This document shows positions 44,787 through 54,583 of a stretch of DNA of 64,000 bases, in pieces; the stretch's first letter is position 1, and every line of letters begins with the position of its first letter. The notes below the pieces were generated by a model that had not been told where the DNA came from, did no database searches, and worked only from the letters and a program-made list of their open reading frames with translations. The DNA is from an uncultured Deferribacteraceae bacterium (GTDB taxonomy: Bacteria > Chrysiogenota > Deferribacteres > Deferribacterales > Mucispirillaceae), in the NCBI GenBank assembly GCA_947039395.1, contig CAMQYS010000001.1, positions 1 to 64,000 on the forward strand. Direction: 5' to 3'. The translations under genes were made by a program, and so were the position numbers.

Positions 44787-45902
44787 CTACTTCTTACTTT
44801 TTTTAATAACTCCTTCATGACCTGTAAAAACACGAGTATTTGGATTGATTTTATTTGCTATTCTTCCGCCTAGATAATTTACAGCCATAGAATAACCTAA
44901 ACTATTATTATATCTCATAATAACACATAAGTTATCAAATGATACATAATATTCAGATCTATCACCACCGATACCAACTCTAAGTAATTTACCTCTTAAA
45001 TTATCATTAATGGGAGTACTTTTAGAAAAAATCACACCCGCATTCTTCAGCTGTCTAACAGAATACTTCTTACCACTTCTACAAGCCGAACCACTAATAT
45101 ATTTACTATAGCTTTTACTCTTTGCAGTATTCATTCTAACTTTCTCAATAATAGGTTGTCCTTTCTTCCAACCATACGATGATAAATAGTTAGCTGTTGA
45201 AAATATTGCATCTTTATGATTATTAATAATATCAATATATCCATCATCATCACCATCAATACCATATCTATCAATGTTGCTTGGCATAAATTGAGGTATA
45301 CCTAATGCACCTGCGTACGAACTTCTAAAAAGTGTTGGATCTTGATTATATTTCTTAGCTAATACCAAAAATGATTCTAACTCTTTTTTAAAATAAGATG
45401 CTCTTCTAGTCTCAATGAATGATAGTGCATATAAAGCTTCTAATGCGTTATATCTCATTTTGACGGTACCATAGTTTGTCTCTATCCCTAAAATACTAAC
45501 AATTATATATGATGGCACGCCAAATCTTTTTTCAGCTTCTATAAATGCATCTTTATTCTTCTTAAAATGCTCTATTCCTTGGTTAGTTCTTCTATCATTA
45601 ATCATATTATCTCTATAAGCGTACCAGTTAAATCTTCCTCTAGGAATAGCTCTTATAGATGCATTTCCAGCCTTTTCAACTCTTTCTTTAGATACTTTAG
45701 AGAAAATTTCTACTAGGTACTCTTTATCAAATCCATGCTTATTATGCATCTCATCAATAAATTGAAGGAGTTGATTAGACTCTCCTCCTAGCTCCTCTTT
45801 CGGTTCTTCTTTCGGTTTATTAGGGTATTTTGTACAATTAGATGTAGAAAACACAAATAAGGTAAGTATAAATAATAATAATATTTTTCTAGCAATAAAC
45901 AT
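44787..45902 (-). CDS. mltB: Lytic murein transglycosylase, MltB family
   Basis: Cleaves the MurNAc-GlcNAc bond of peptidoglycan, forming 1,6-anhydro ends. The 371-aa protein has a signal peptide that ends in STSNC (a Cys at a lipobox place but with Asn at -1, so lipidation is uncertain). The lysozyme-like domain is complete: the catalytic Glu in LGIETNYGT (Glu141), SYAGALGIPQFMPSNIDRYG, and DGDDDGYIDIINNHKDAIFSTANYL, as in MltB. The C-terminal RVGIGGDRSEYYVSFDNL and RYNNSLGYSMAVNYLGG belong to the family. It is on the minus strand, convergent with the orphan gene. Confidence 0.93.
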   Translation of the reverse strand: MFIARKILLLFILTLFVFSTSNCTKYPNKPKEEPKEELGGESNQLLQFIDEMHNKHGFDKEYLVEIFSKVSKERVEKAGNASIRAIPRGRFNWYAYRDNMINDRRTNQGIEHFKKNKDAFIEAEKRFGVPSYIIVSILGIETNYGTVKMRYNALEALYALSFIETRRASYFKKELESFLVLAKKYNQDPTLFRSSYAGALGIPQFMPSNIDRYGIDGDDDGYIDIINNHKDAIFSTANYLSSYGWKKGQPIIEKVRMNTAKSKSYSKYISGSACRSGKKYSVRQLKNAGVIFSKSTPINDNLRGKLLRVGIGGDRSEYYVSFDNLCVIMRYNNSLGYSMAVNYLGGRIANKINPNTRVFTGHEGVIKKSKK

Positions 45903-46093
45903 ATAGATAGTATTACTATAGAATAATACCTTTGTAAACTAAATATTTTAGTAGTACAATGTTTTAGACTTTATATGTATAACCAATTGTGCTAATATAT
46001 TATTAGAAAGATTAACTAATTTATATAGCAATACCTCTAAAAAAGATTTCTATATATATAAATTATTTTATTAAAATTCGTAGTGAGGTTTTT

Positions 46094-46738
46094 ATGATAG
46101 TTTCTGCATCAATTTTATCATCTGATTTCTCAAAATTAAAGGAAGAAGTTCAAGCTGTTGATAAAGCAGGCACCGATTGGATTCATCTTGATATAATGGA
46201 CGGGCATTTTGTACCGAATATAACTTACGGTGCAAGTGTTGTAAAATCTATCCGTAATCATACAAAAAAAATATTTGATACGCATCTCATGATATCCGAT
46301 CCATCACAATATGTAGATGATTTTATTGCAGCTGGATCAGATATAATAACTATACATTATGAGGCAGACATTCATCTACATCGTACAATAAGTTACATTC
46401 AATCAAAAGGCGTAAAAGCTGGAGTATCTCTTAATCCATCAACTCCTGTATCGGTTTTAGAAGAGATTATTAACTATGTTGATCTAGTTCTTGTGATGAC
46501 AGTTAACCCCGGATTTCCTGCACAAAATATCGTTCCAACATCTTATACAAAAGTTTCTAAAGTTAGAGATATGATTAAGTCAACTGGAAGAGAGATATAT
46601 CTTGAAGTTGATGGTGGAGTTAATTCACAAACATATAAAGATTTAATATCTGCTGGAGCAAATGCATTAGTATCTGGAAACTATATTTTTAAAGCAGAAA
46701 ATTATAAAACAGCGATAGATCAACTTAAAACATATTAG
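46094..46738 (+). CDS. rpe: Ribulose-phosphate 3-epimerase
   Basis: Interconverts ribulose 5-phosphate and xylulose 5-phosphate. The 214-aa TIM barrel shows SILSSDFSKL, the metal-binding DWIHLDIMDGHFVPNITYG, DTHLM (FDTHLMI), HYEAD, MTVNPGFPAQN and LEVDGGVN, which are all of the active-site blocks. The ribosome site gtgagg is well placed. It stands alone, with 190-200 bp non-coding on each side. Confidence 0.96.
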   Translation: MIVSASILSSDFSKLKEEVQAVDKAGTDWIHLDIMDGHFVPNITYGASVVKSIRNHTKKIFDTHLMISDPSQYVDDFIAAGSDIITIHYEADIHLHRTISYIQSKGVKAGVSLNPSTPVSVLEEIINYVDLVLVMTVNPGFPAQNIVPTSYTKVSKVRDMIKSTGREIYLEVDGGVNSQTYKDLISAGANALVSGNYIFKAENYKTAIDQLKTY

Positions 46739-46950
46739 ATTAAGCTTACTAGTTCTGACTAAATTTAAAGAGTATTTTTGTTGTAATCAATATGCAGTAG
46801 ATAAAAATAAAAAGTATCAAAATGATAAATATATAACTCTAAGCTAATACAATTTATATATATTTTATCTTTTATACTTTTATTTTAATATTATCTATGT
46901 TACAGTAAAGTCAATGTATTGTTGTTAAAATAAATAATAGAGGTACTACT

Positions 46951-47310
46951 ATGAATGAAAAAATCCTTATTGTAGATGACGAAGCAGAAATTCGCTTTTT
47001 ATTCTCATCAGAAATAAAAGACGCTGGCTACACAACATTTGAAGCATCTAATTCAGCAGAGTGTTTTGCAATTTTAGATAAAGAAAGTATAGATTTATGT
47101 ATTCTTGATATTAAATTGAAAGGCGAATCTGGAATAGATATTTTACAACGTATTTCTAAAGATTATAAAAATATCAAAACAATTGTTGCAACAGCGTATG
47201 CATCTTATCAAGATGATCACTCAACTTGGGCAGCAGATGGTTGCTGGGTTAAATCTCAAAATATTGAACCATTGATTGAAGAAATTAAAAAAGTTTTAAG
47301 TAAAAAGTAA
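46951..47310 (+). CDS. Stand-alone response-regulator receiver protein
   Basis: A 119-aa CheY-like receiver domain without an output domain. The acidic pocket LIVDDE (Asp9, Asp10), the phospho-acceptor Asp53 (CILDIKLKG), a Thr in ATAYAS and the Lys in WVKSQ are present. Ribosome site agagg. A single-domain regulator may work with the orphan histidine kinase at 10173 or with chemotaxis; sequence alone does not decide. It precedes the nucleotidyltransferase gene by about 200 bp with no visible promoter in between, so a link with that gene is possible. Confidence 0.92.
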   Translation: MNEKILIVDDEAEIRFLFSSEIKDAGYTTFEASNSAECFAILDKESIDLCILDIKLKGESGIDILQRISKDYKNIKTIVATAYASYQDDHSTWAADGCWVKSQNIEPLIEEIKKVLSKK

Positions 47311-47517
47311 CACCATTTATTGTTTTATTTTTCTAGTATGTTAAATAAAAGTAAAGCATATCCATAATAATTTGTAACATTCAAAAGTATCTTGTTATTG
47401 TATTCATTTTAAGTAGTTGTTTTATATTCGTTGTATTAATGATTTTAAGGCTCTATTTGCACTATCTATAAATTTAGCCTTAATATATGGTATTAAATCT
47501 TTTTGAAGGTGATGTTT

Positions 47518-50016
47518 ATGAAAGCAGTCGTTATGGCAGGTGGATTTGGTACTCGTATCCAACCACTAACTGCCAATGTTCCTAAACCGATGATTCCAGT
47601 TTATAATGAACCGATGATGAAATATATCATTTTATCTCTTCGTGATGCAGGGATAAAAGATATAGCTATTCTACTCTACTTTAAACCAGAAGTAGTTCAA
47701 GACTATTTCGGCGATGGATCAAAATTTGGTATAAATATTCATTACGTACTTCCAGATAGTGATTACGGTACAGCTGGTGCTGTGAAAAAAGCTGAAGAGT
47801 TTTTAAATGAACGATTTATTGTCGTATCAGGAGATCTATTGACTGATTTCAATTTACCAGAAATAATCGGTTACCATGAAGCAAAACAATCTAAAGCAAC
47901 TATAACATTAACATCTGTTCCTGATCCGTTACAGTTCGGAGTTGTTATAACTGATGAAAACGGTAAAATATTAAGATTTCTTGAAAAACCAGGATGGGGA
48001 GAGGTTTTCTCCGATACCATCAATACTGGAATATATGTTTTTGAACCAGAAGTATTATCATACATACCAGAAAGTAAAAATTTTGATTTCTCTAAAGATC
48101 TTTTCCCTAGTATGATGGCAAGAGGAATAGATATTTATGGCTATAACGCTAAAGGATATTGGAGAGATATAGGTAATCCTGATTCTTATCGTACATCTCT
48201 GCTTGAAATAGCTGAAGGAAAAATTAAATTAGAGTTTACTGGTACTAAAAAAGATTATCCATCTGGAATACTGTATCACGGACAAAAAAGTAATATAGCG
48301 GAGTCGGTTGCCATCAAAGGGCTTGTTGTTATAGGCGATAACTGTACTATTGAAGATAATGTAGTATTAACTGATTGTTGCTTAGGCAGTAACTGTACTG
48401 TTGATAAATCTACATCTATTGATAGATCAATCGTGTGGGACGGTGTTAAAATAGGTGATAACTCAGATATATCTAACGCCGTATTATGTGATAATATACT
48501 TATTGGTTCATCAGTTAAAATGAGTAAAGGCTCAATTATAGCTCAAGACACAAAAATAGGTAACAATGTTATTTTTGAAAGAGATATAATGGTATGGCCT
48601 AATAAGTTAATTGATGAAGGATCAATCATTTCATCTAACCTAATATGGGGAGATAGATGGAAAAACTCAATATTTGAAGGCGGTAAAGTATCTGCTAGAA
48701 CAAATGTTGAATTATCATCTGAAATGGCTGCAAAATTAGGAGCAGCATTTGGATCTCTTCTTCCTGAGGGTTCAAGAATACTTATTGCAAGAGATTATCA
48801 TAGAGCATCAAGAATGCTTAAAAGATCTTTTCTTGGCGGATTGCTATCTGCTGGAGTAAGTGTTATAGATCTACGTATGGAAGCCTTACCCGCTCTTAGA
48901 TATAAATTAATAACTTTTGGAGAAGTTGGTGGTGTTCATTTTAGGCAATCCCCTACTGATCCAACACATACAGAAATATTGTTCTTTGATGAAAATGGAG
49001 ATAATATTGATACTGGTATAGAGAAAGATCTTGAAAGAATATTCTTTAGAGAAAATTTTAGAAGAGTAACTCATAAAGATATAGGAAATATTACAGAGAA
49101 ACATATGGTTAAGGAGTATTATCGTGAAAGCGTACTTAAAACTATAAACCAACTCTTTTTACAATCTAGTAATACTTCTATTGTTGTTGATCTGCTTAAT
49201 GGTGCTACTGATCAGATATTACCAGAACTATTAAAAAGTACTGGTATTGAAGCCGTTATTCTTAATGCTAATCATGATGAAATGAAGTTATCTCGTTCAG
49301 AACACCAACTAGAGAAAACATTTAATCAAGTATCTCGTATTGTTAAAGCTCTTAGTGCTGATGCTGGATTTATTATTCATCCATCTGGTGAAAGAATCGG
49401 TTTAGTTGATGATAAAGGTGAAATATATTCTGGACATAAACTTATTATGCTTATTCTTCTACTAATTGATGGAAGTATAGATCAAAAAGTAAAAGTGTTT
49501 TTACCAGCTTTTGCACCAACATTAATAGATAGTAAACTTAAAAACATTCAAATAGTAAGAGGTAAATATACAGGAGTTAAAAGTAATATACTTAAAGATT
49601 ACTACTTCTCATCTGATCTTAGATCACTGCTTAGATTTATTGAACATATGCCTTTTCCTGATTCTATATTTTCATGCTTAAAAATTGTTGAGATGCTCAA
49701 AAAGATAGGTAAACCTTTATCTGAAATTGCAAAAGATATCCCTACATACTCATTTCTCCATTCTGTTATAAACTGCCCTATTGAAGCTAAAGGATATCTT
49801 ATGCGTAAAATGAGTGAAGAAGCAAGAGATAGAGAGGTGTCATTTATTGATGGCATTAAAATTCTATATGATGATGCATGGGTTCTGATGTTGCCTGATC
49901 AATACTCTCCTAACGTACATTTATATGTTGAGGGAGTAAAAGACTCTTCAGGAAATAAATTGCATAGTGAATTTATTAAAAAAATAAATGACTGGATTGA
50001 TGAGTGTAATAATTAA
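47518..50016 (+). CDS. Nucleotidyltransferase/degenerate phosphomannomutase fusion
   Basis: 832 aa. Residues 1-235 are an NDP-sugar pyrophosphorylase (MAGGFGTRIQPLTANVPKPM, the nucleotide loop, and FIVVSGDLLTDF); residues ~240-395 form left-handed beta-helix hexapeptide repeats (VIGDNCTIEDNVVL, SNCTVDKSTSIDRSIVWDGV); residues ~405-832 are phosphohexomutase-like. The mutase part is degenerate: the phosphoserine loop TASHNP is HFRQSPTDP (Ser478 in a non-family context) and the Mg loop DGDADR reads HPSGERIGLVDD (621-632). The start ATG 47518 has gaaggtg. This kind of fusion is known in cyanobacteria and thermophiles as a mannose-1-phosphate guanylyltransferase-like protein; its mutase domain is often inactive. 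It likely supplies an activated sugar for polysaccharide synthesis. Confidence 0.9.
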   Translation: MKAVVMAGGFGTRIQPLTANVPKPMIPVYNEPMMKYIILSLRDAGIKDIAILLYFKPEVVQDYFGDGSKFGINIHYVLPDSDYGTAGAVKKAEEFLNERFIVVSGDLLTDFNLPEIIGYHEAKQSKATITLTSVPDPLQFGVVITDENGKILRFLEKPGWGEVFSDTINTGIYVFEPEVLSYIPESKNFDFSKDLFPSMMARGIDIYGYNAKGYWRDIGNPDSYRTSLLEIAEGKIKLEFTGTKKDYPSGILYHGQKSNIAESVAIKGLVVIGDNCTIEDNVVLTDCCLGSNCTVDKSTSIDRSIVWDGVKIGDNSDISNAVLCDNILIGSSVKMSKGSIIAQDTKIGNNVIFERDIMVWPNKLIDEGSIISSNLIWGDRWKNSIFEGGKVSARTNVELSSEMAAKLGAAFGSLLPEGSRILIARDYHRASRMLKRSFLGGLLSAGVSVIDLRMEALPALRYKLITFGEVGGVHFRQSPTDPTHTEILFFDENGDNIDTGIEKDLERIFFRENFRRVTHKDIGNITEKHMVKEYYRESVLKTINQLFLQSSNTSIVVDLLNGATDQILPELLKSTGIEAVILNANHDEMKLSRSEHQLEKTFNQVSRIVKALSADAGFIIHPSGERIGLVDDKGEIYSGHKLIMLILLLIDGSIDQKVKVFLPAFAPTLIDSKLKNIQIVRGKYTGVKSNILKDYYFSSDLRSLLRFIEHMPFPDSIFSCLKIVEMLKKIGKPLSEIAKDIPTYSFLHSVINCPIEAKGYLMRKMSEEARDREVSFIDGIKILYDDAWVLMLPDQYSPNVHLYVEGVKDSSGNKLHSEFIKKINDWIDECNN

Positions 50017-50103
50017 TGAGTTGTTATTGATAGTTCCGTGAGATTATTTTTGTGGCTTGTTGTTGGGAAAGTTTATAGTAAGTTGGTGAGTAGCTTGTCG
50101 CAA

Positions 50104-50258
50104 GTATTTAAGTTTTATACGCAACTATTTAAGCTTTATATACAGGTATTTGCTCTTGTATGTAAGTTTGAGTTATGAGTAGATTTATAACTTATGGACG
50201 TATTTGAGTTTTATACGTAAGCGTTTAGTTTATACAAGTATTTGCTTTTATATGTAAG
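50104..50258. repeat. Degenerate 21-bp repeat field upstream of the glucan cluster
   Basis: Units resembling gtatttaagttttatacgcaa begin at 50104, 50125, 50146, a weak one at 50167, then 50200, 50221 (shortened to 17 bp) and 50238. The 21-bp step equals two helical turns, so bound proteins would line up on one face. The units share gtattt and (t)ttatac but vary elsewhere. The field occupies most of a 352-bp gap; otherwise no ORF or hairpin is visible there. It ends about 110 bp before the first GH57 gene. Confidence 0.75.
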
Positions 50259-50368
50259 TTTGTAATTTACTAATTAATTATGTTCGTTTATTTACTAGTT
50301 AGCTAGTAAAAATTTTATTATAGTTTTTCGTTCTAATATATCTAATTTATTTAAAGTGAGTATATTGT

Positions 50369-52474
50369 ATGGATAGAAAGTTGCATCTGACTATGTTATG
50401 GCACCAACATCAACCTTATTATAAGGATGATTCTGAAAATATATACCATATGCCATGGGTATATATGCACGCTATTAAAGATTATTATGAAATGGCTAGG
50501 CATATTGAGAATAGTAATGTTAAGGCAACTTTTAACTATGTTCCATCGCTACTTTTACAACTTGAAGATTATACTTCGCTTGATGTTCCTGATAAATTTA
50601 TTCAGTTACTTAAAAAACCTGTCGATTCATTAACATTTGATGAAAAAGAGTTTATCGTTAATCAATGTTTTATGGCAAATCAGTATACAATGATTAAACC
50701 TCTTGATAGGTATAATAAATTATACGAAATAAAGTCTATTAAGTCTGGCGGTGTATCTAACTTTACAAATGATGATATACTTGATTTAGAAGTTTTATAC
50801 CTTCTATCGTGGACTGGTGTTTTTATTCGTCAAGAAGATCCACTTATAAAAGATCTACTGCTTAAAGGTAGAGATTATTATGAAAGTGAAAAACTTAAAC
50901 TATTAACTAACCTTGCTAAATGGGTAGAAAAAGTTATATACATTCATAAAAAATTAGAAAGTGAAGGGAAAATAGAACTTACTACAACTCCATTCTACCA
51001 CCCTATTACACCACTACTTATAGATATAAACTCTGCTTATGAATCTTTTAAAGATGTAACTATCCCTAATGTTGATAATAACCTATCTCAAGATGCAGTT
51101 GTTCATCTTAAAGAGGGTTTAGATAAGTTTCAAGATTATTTCGGATTTAAACCGATAGGTTTATGGCCTGCGGAAGGTTCTATTAGTCAAAAAGCAGTTG
51201 AGCTATGGTGCGAAAACGATATTAGATGGATAGCATCTGATGAAGAGGTTTTGGCTAATAGTTTAAAATGTAATCTAAAAGATCCGAAAAATAGATATAA
51301 ACTATACTATCGTCGTTACCAAGTTCATAACAATAAAAAAATTAATATATTCTTTAGAGATAAATTTCTATCAGATCTAATAGGGTTCACATACTCTAGC
51401 TGGAAAACAGAAGACGCTGTTGAAGATTTTATCAAACATTTAAGAAACATATATAATTCAGTCAATTTTTCTCCAAATGTATCAGTAATATTAGATGGAG
51501 AAAACGCATGGGAGTATTATAATAATAACGCTTATGAATTCTTTACACTACTATATAAAAGGTTAGGTTCAGAAGACTTCATATCATGCGATACATTTAA
51601 AGATGTATTAGATAATACCGCTATCCCTGAAGAAGCCGTACAATCTATCCAAGCTGGATCTTGGATAATGGGTAACTTCAAAATATGGATAGGACATAGT
51701 GAAAAAAATACTGCATGGGAATATATCTCTTTAACTAGAAATGCAATAGAGAAAAATATAGCTAAAGTTGATGAAAATACAGCTAAACAGATCTATAAAG
51801 AACTATACATATCAGAAGGATCAGATTGGTTCTGGTGGTTTGGTGATGATCATTTCTCTGCTCAAGCAGAAGTGTTTGATAAACTATTTAGAACGCATTT
51901 AGTCAACATATATAAATTATTAAAACTTAATGTGCCTGCATATCTTTATAACCCTATTAAGAAATCATCTAAAACTGGTGGTATTCGTAAACCGTCTTAC
52001 TATATCACTCCTAAAATAGATAGTATAAATACATCATTTTTTGATTGGTCATCATCAGGTGAATACGATCTAAAAGCTGATGCTGGTTCAATGCACGCAG
52101 GTGGAGATATATTTAAAAAACTAATATACGGGTTTGATAGTGACAACCTATATCTTAGGTTTGATACACCATTTAATGATATTCAAGGTGAGAAAATAGT
52201 TTTACAGATCAATGTATTCTCAAAAGAAGAAACAAGTAGCTATGCTCTTAATGTACGAGATAAAATTATTAATTTAGATAATGGCGTAAAAGCATTGTTT
52301 GATAAAGTTACAAAAATATCTATACCGATAAAAGAGATACGAGAGTTATATAAAGATAAAATATATATCCAGTTTGTATTAAAAGCAGATAATAAAATTA
52401 TAGATCAAGCACCATTATATAATAAAATAGAAGTTGATATTATAGAGAACTTTCAATCTGATTGGATGGTTTAG
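50369..52474 (+). CDS. Glycoside hydrolase family 57 alpha-amylase/amylopullulanase-like
   Basis: 701 aa, cytoplasmic (no signal). The GH57 blocks are in order: TMLWHQHQPYY, ATFNYVPSLLLQLED, TTPFYHPITPLL, GLWPAEGSISQKAVELW with the nucleophile Glu269, and VILDGENAWEYY with the acid/base Asp (near residue 390). The C-terminal ~150 aa is a small beta domain. It probably cuts alpha-1,4 (and possibly 1,6) bonds of glycogen or maltodextrin. It is the first gene after the 21-bp repeat field, and the second GH57 gene starts 24 bp later, so this is likely to be the operon leader. Start ATG with gtgag upstream. Confidence 0.94.
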   Translation: MDRKLHLTMLWHQHQPYYKDDSENIYHMPWVYMHAIKDYYEMARHIENSNVKATFNYVPSLLLQLEDYTSLDVPDKFIQLLKKPVDSLTFDEKEFIVNQCFMANQYTMIKPLDRYNKLYEIKSIKSGGVSNFTNDDILDLEVLYLLSWTGVFIRQEDPLIKDLLLKGRDYYESEKLKLLTNLAKWVEKVIYIHKKLESEGKIELTTTPFYHPITPLLIDINSAYESFKDVTIPNVDNNLSQDAVVHLKEGLDKFQDYFGFKPIGLWPAEGSISQKAVELWCENDIRWIASDEEVLANSLKCNLKDPKNRYKLYYRRYQVHNNKKINIFFRDKFLSDLIGFTYSSWKTEDAVEDFIKHLRNIYNSVNFSPNVSVILDGENAWEYYNNNAYEFFTLLYKRLGSEDFISCDTFKDVLDNTAIPEEAVQSIQAGSWIMGNFKIWIGHSEKNTAWEYISLTRNAIEKNIAKVDENTAKQIYKELYISEGSDWFWWFGDDHFSAQAEVFDKLFRTHLVNIYKLLKLNVPAYLYNPIKKSSKTGGIRKPSYYITPKIDSINTSFFDWSSSGEYDLKADAGSMHAGGDIFKKLIYGFDSDNLYLRFDTPFNDIQGEKIVLQINVFSKEETSSYALNVRDKIINLDNGVKALFDKVTKISIPIKEIRELYKDKIYIQFVLKADNKIIDQAPLYNKIEVDIIENFQSDWMV

Positions 52475-52498
52475 ATATTATAAATCAGGAGAACAAAA

Positions 52499-54571
52499 AT
52501 GGGGAATAAATTACCTCTCATAATGGGTATTCACTGTCATCAACCTTATGAGAATTTTCATCACGTTGTAGATTATGCAGTAAAAGTTTCATACGCTCCT
52601 TTTATTGAAGCAGCCTTAAAAAATAAATCACTTAAATTTGCTGTTCACTACTCTGGATGGCTTTTAGATTTTATAAGAGTTAATCATTCTGATCTCTTTA
52701 ATAAGATGAAAAAATGTTACGATAATGGACAGATAGAATTTTTTACTGGTGGATATTATGAGCCGATATTAACAACTATTCCATCAGATGATAGACGTGG
52801 ACAGATTAATAAATTATCAGATTATATAGCAAACTATTTCGGTGAACGCCCTAAAGGTTTATGGTTAACAGAAAGAGTTTGGGATCCGATGATTATACCT
52901 GATCTTTATGAATGTGGCGTTGAAACAGTTGTAGTAGATGATTATCACCTACTTACAGCAGGTGTTGATGAGAAAGATATCAAAGGATATTTTAAAACCG
53001 AACAAGATGGTTGTCCTATAAATATTTTACCTGTTGACAAAACAATGAGATACAATACACCTTTTAAACCTGAAGGAGAGATTTTAGATTATTTAAAAGA
53101 ACTTAAAAACTCTGACTTTAAACTTGTAACATATTTTGATGATGGTGAAAAATTCGGACTGTGGCCATCAACTTATGAATGGGTCTATGAGAAAGGTTGG
53201 CTAGATAGATTTATTGAAACTATCGTATCAAGTGAAGATATAGAGTTTGCTCATTATAGAGATATTATAAAAACTGTTAAACCTGAAGGGTTAACATATA
53301 TGCCGATAACTAGTTATGTTGAGATGGGTGAATGGTCACTAAGTGCTAATAATTTTAATAAATTTAGTAGGATAAAAGATAGCTTAAAACATAATTCATC
53401 TAACCTACATATAAATGATACAGATATCGATAGTTACGTTCGAGGAGGGGTATGGAAAAACTTTCTTGTTAAATATAGTGAAGCTAATAGAATACATAAA
53501 AAATCGCTTAACCTTTCTATAAAAGGCAAAAAACATAAAAACGATAATGTATTTAAAGAGCATCTATATCAATCACAATGTAACGATGCTTTATGGCACG
53601 GACTTTTCGGAGGATTATATCTACCTAATCTTAGAAATAATCTTTGGGAGTCGATTATATTAACACAAAAAAGATTTGAAGAGTTAGAGAGAGTTAAACC
53701 TAATACGATTGAGATAAGTGATATAGACCATGATGGGTACGATGAGGCTTACTATATAGGTATAAAATATAATGCATTATTTTCATCTAAAAATAACGGA
53801 CAGTTAATATCTTTAGAACTTAAAGATAGACACTTTAATATATTAAACACTCTCACTCGTAGGAAAGAGGGATATCATGCACATATCACATTTGTTGATA
53901 CTGAAAATAGTAACGAATGCAAAATTGATGAAGTAAAAAATATACACGATAGTAGCCTAGAGATAGACTCATGTGTTAAAGATTTTCTTGAATATGATTG
54001 GTATGATAGATCATCATTTATAGATCATTTCACATATGATTTCTCTGTTGAAAATTTTAAAAGAGTTACGTTTGTAGAGATAGGTGATTTTGTTAATCAA
54101 TGTGGTAAGTTAGAGCTTAATAACGATAAAATAACTTTTACAAGAGATGGTAGCTTTAACACATCTTACGGTATTACACCTGTTACGATGTCAAAACAGT
54201 ATATATGTAATGATGATATAATAGAATTTCAGTTTGATATTAAATCTAGCTCACCTTTTGAGTGTCAATATGTAAGTGAGATGAATTTTCATTTTGCGAA
54301 CTGTGAAGCTGTTACAATTAATAATAAAAAAATTGATGGACATACAATTCTCTCTGGAAAGAAGTTTATAATTCAAGATGATTATACTAGAAAAAATATA
54401 ATATTAGAATATGCTAACGAAGTTGAGCTTGGAAGCTTTCTTGTTCATACAGTATCGCAATCAGAACTTGGTGTAGAGTTAACTATTCAAGGTATTGCAA
54501 TATTGGTGAAAATAGACTTTAATACGTTATTATCATTTAAAGGTAAATTCTATATAGAAGATTTTAGATAG
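52499..54571 (+). CDS. Glycoside hydrolase family 57 4-alpha-glucanotransferase-like
   Basis: 690 aa. GH57 blocks match the 4-alpha-glucanotransferase subgroup: GIHCHQPYENF, VHYSGWLLDFI, FFTGGYYEPIL, GLWLTERVWDP with Glu125, and TYFDDGEKFG with Asp214/Asp215; the positions are almost the same as Glu123 and Asp214 known for the Thermococcus litoralis enzyme. The C-terminal half (residues ~380-690) is a long beta-sandwich as in those enzymes. It transfers maltodextrin segments during glycogen turnover. Good aggag ribosome site, 24 bp after the upstream GH57 gene and 12 bp before galT. Confidence 0.94.
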   Translation: MGNKLPLIMGIHCHQPYENFHHVVDYAVKVSYAPFIEAALKNKSLKFAVHYSGWLLDFIRVNHSDLFNKMKKCYDNGQIEFFTGGYYEPILTTIPSDDRRGQINKLSDYIANYFGERPKGLWLTERVWDPMIIPDLYECGVETVVVDDYHLLTAGVDEKDIKGYFKTEQDGCPINILPVDKTMRYNTPFKPEGEILDYLKELKNSDFKLVTYFDDGEKFGLWPSTYEWVYEKGWLDRFIETIVSSEDIEFAHYRDIIKTVKPEGLTYMPITSYVEMGEWSLSANNFNKFSRIKDSLKHNSSNLHINDTDIDSYVRGGVWKNFLVKYSEANRIHKKSLNLSIKGKKHKNDNVFKEHLYQSQCNDALWHGLFGGLYLPNLRNNLWESIILTQKRFEELERVKPNTIEISDIDHDGYDEAYYIGIKYNALFSSKNNGQLISLELKDRHFNILNTLTRRKEGYHAHITFVDTENSNECKIDEVKNIHDSSLEIDSCVKDFLEYDWYDRSSFIDHFTYDFSVENFKRVTFVEIGDFVNQCGKLELNNDKITFTRDGSFNTSYGITPVTMSKQYICNDDIIEFQFDIKSSSPFECQYVSEMNFHFANCEAVTINNKKIDGHTILSGKKFIIQDDYTRKNIILEYANEVELGSFLVHTVSQSELGVELTIQGIAILVKIDFNTLLSFKGKFYIEDFR

Positions 54572-54583
54572 TAAGGAGTTTAG

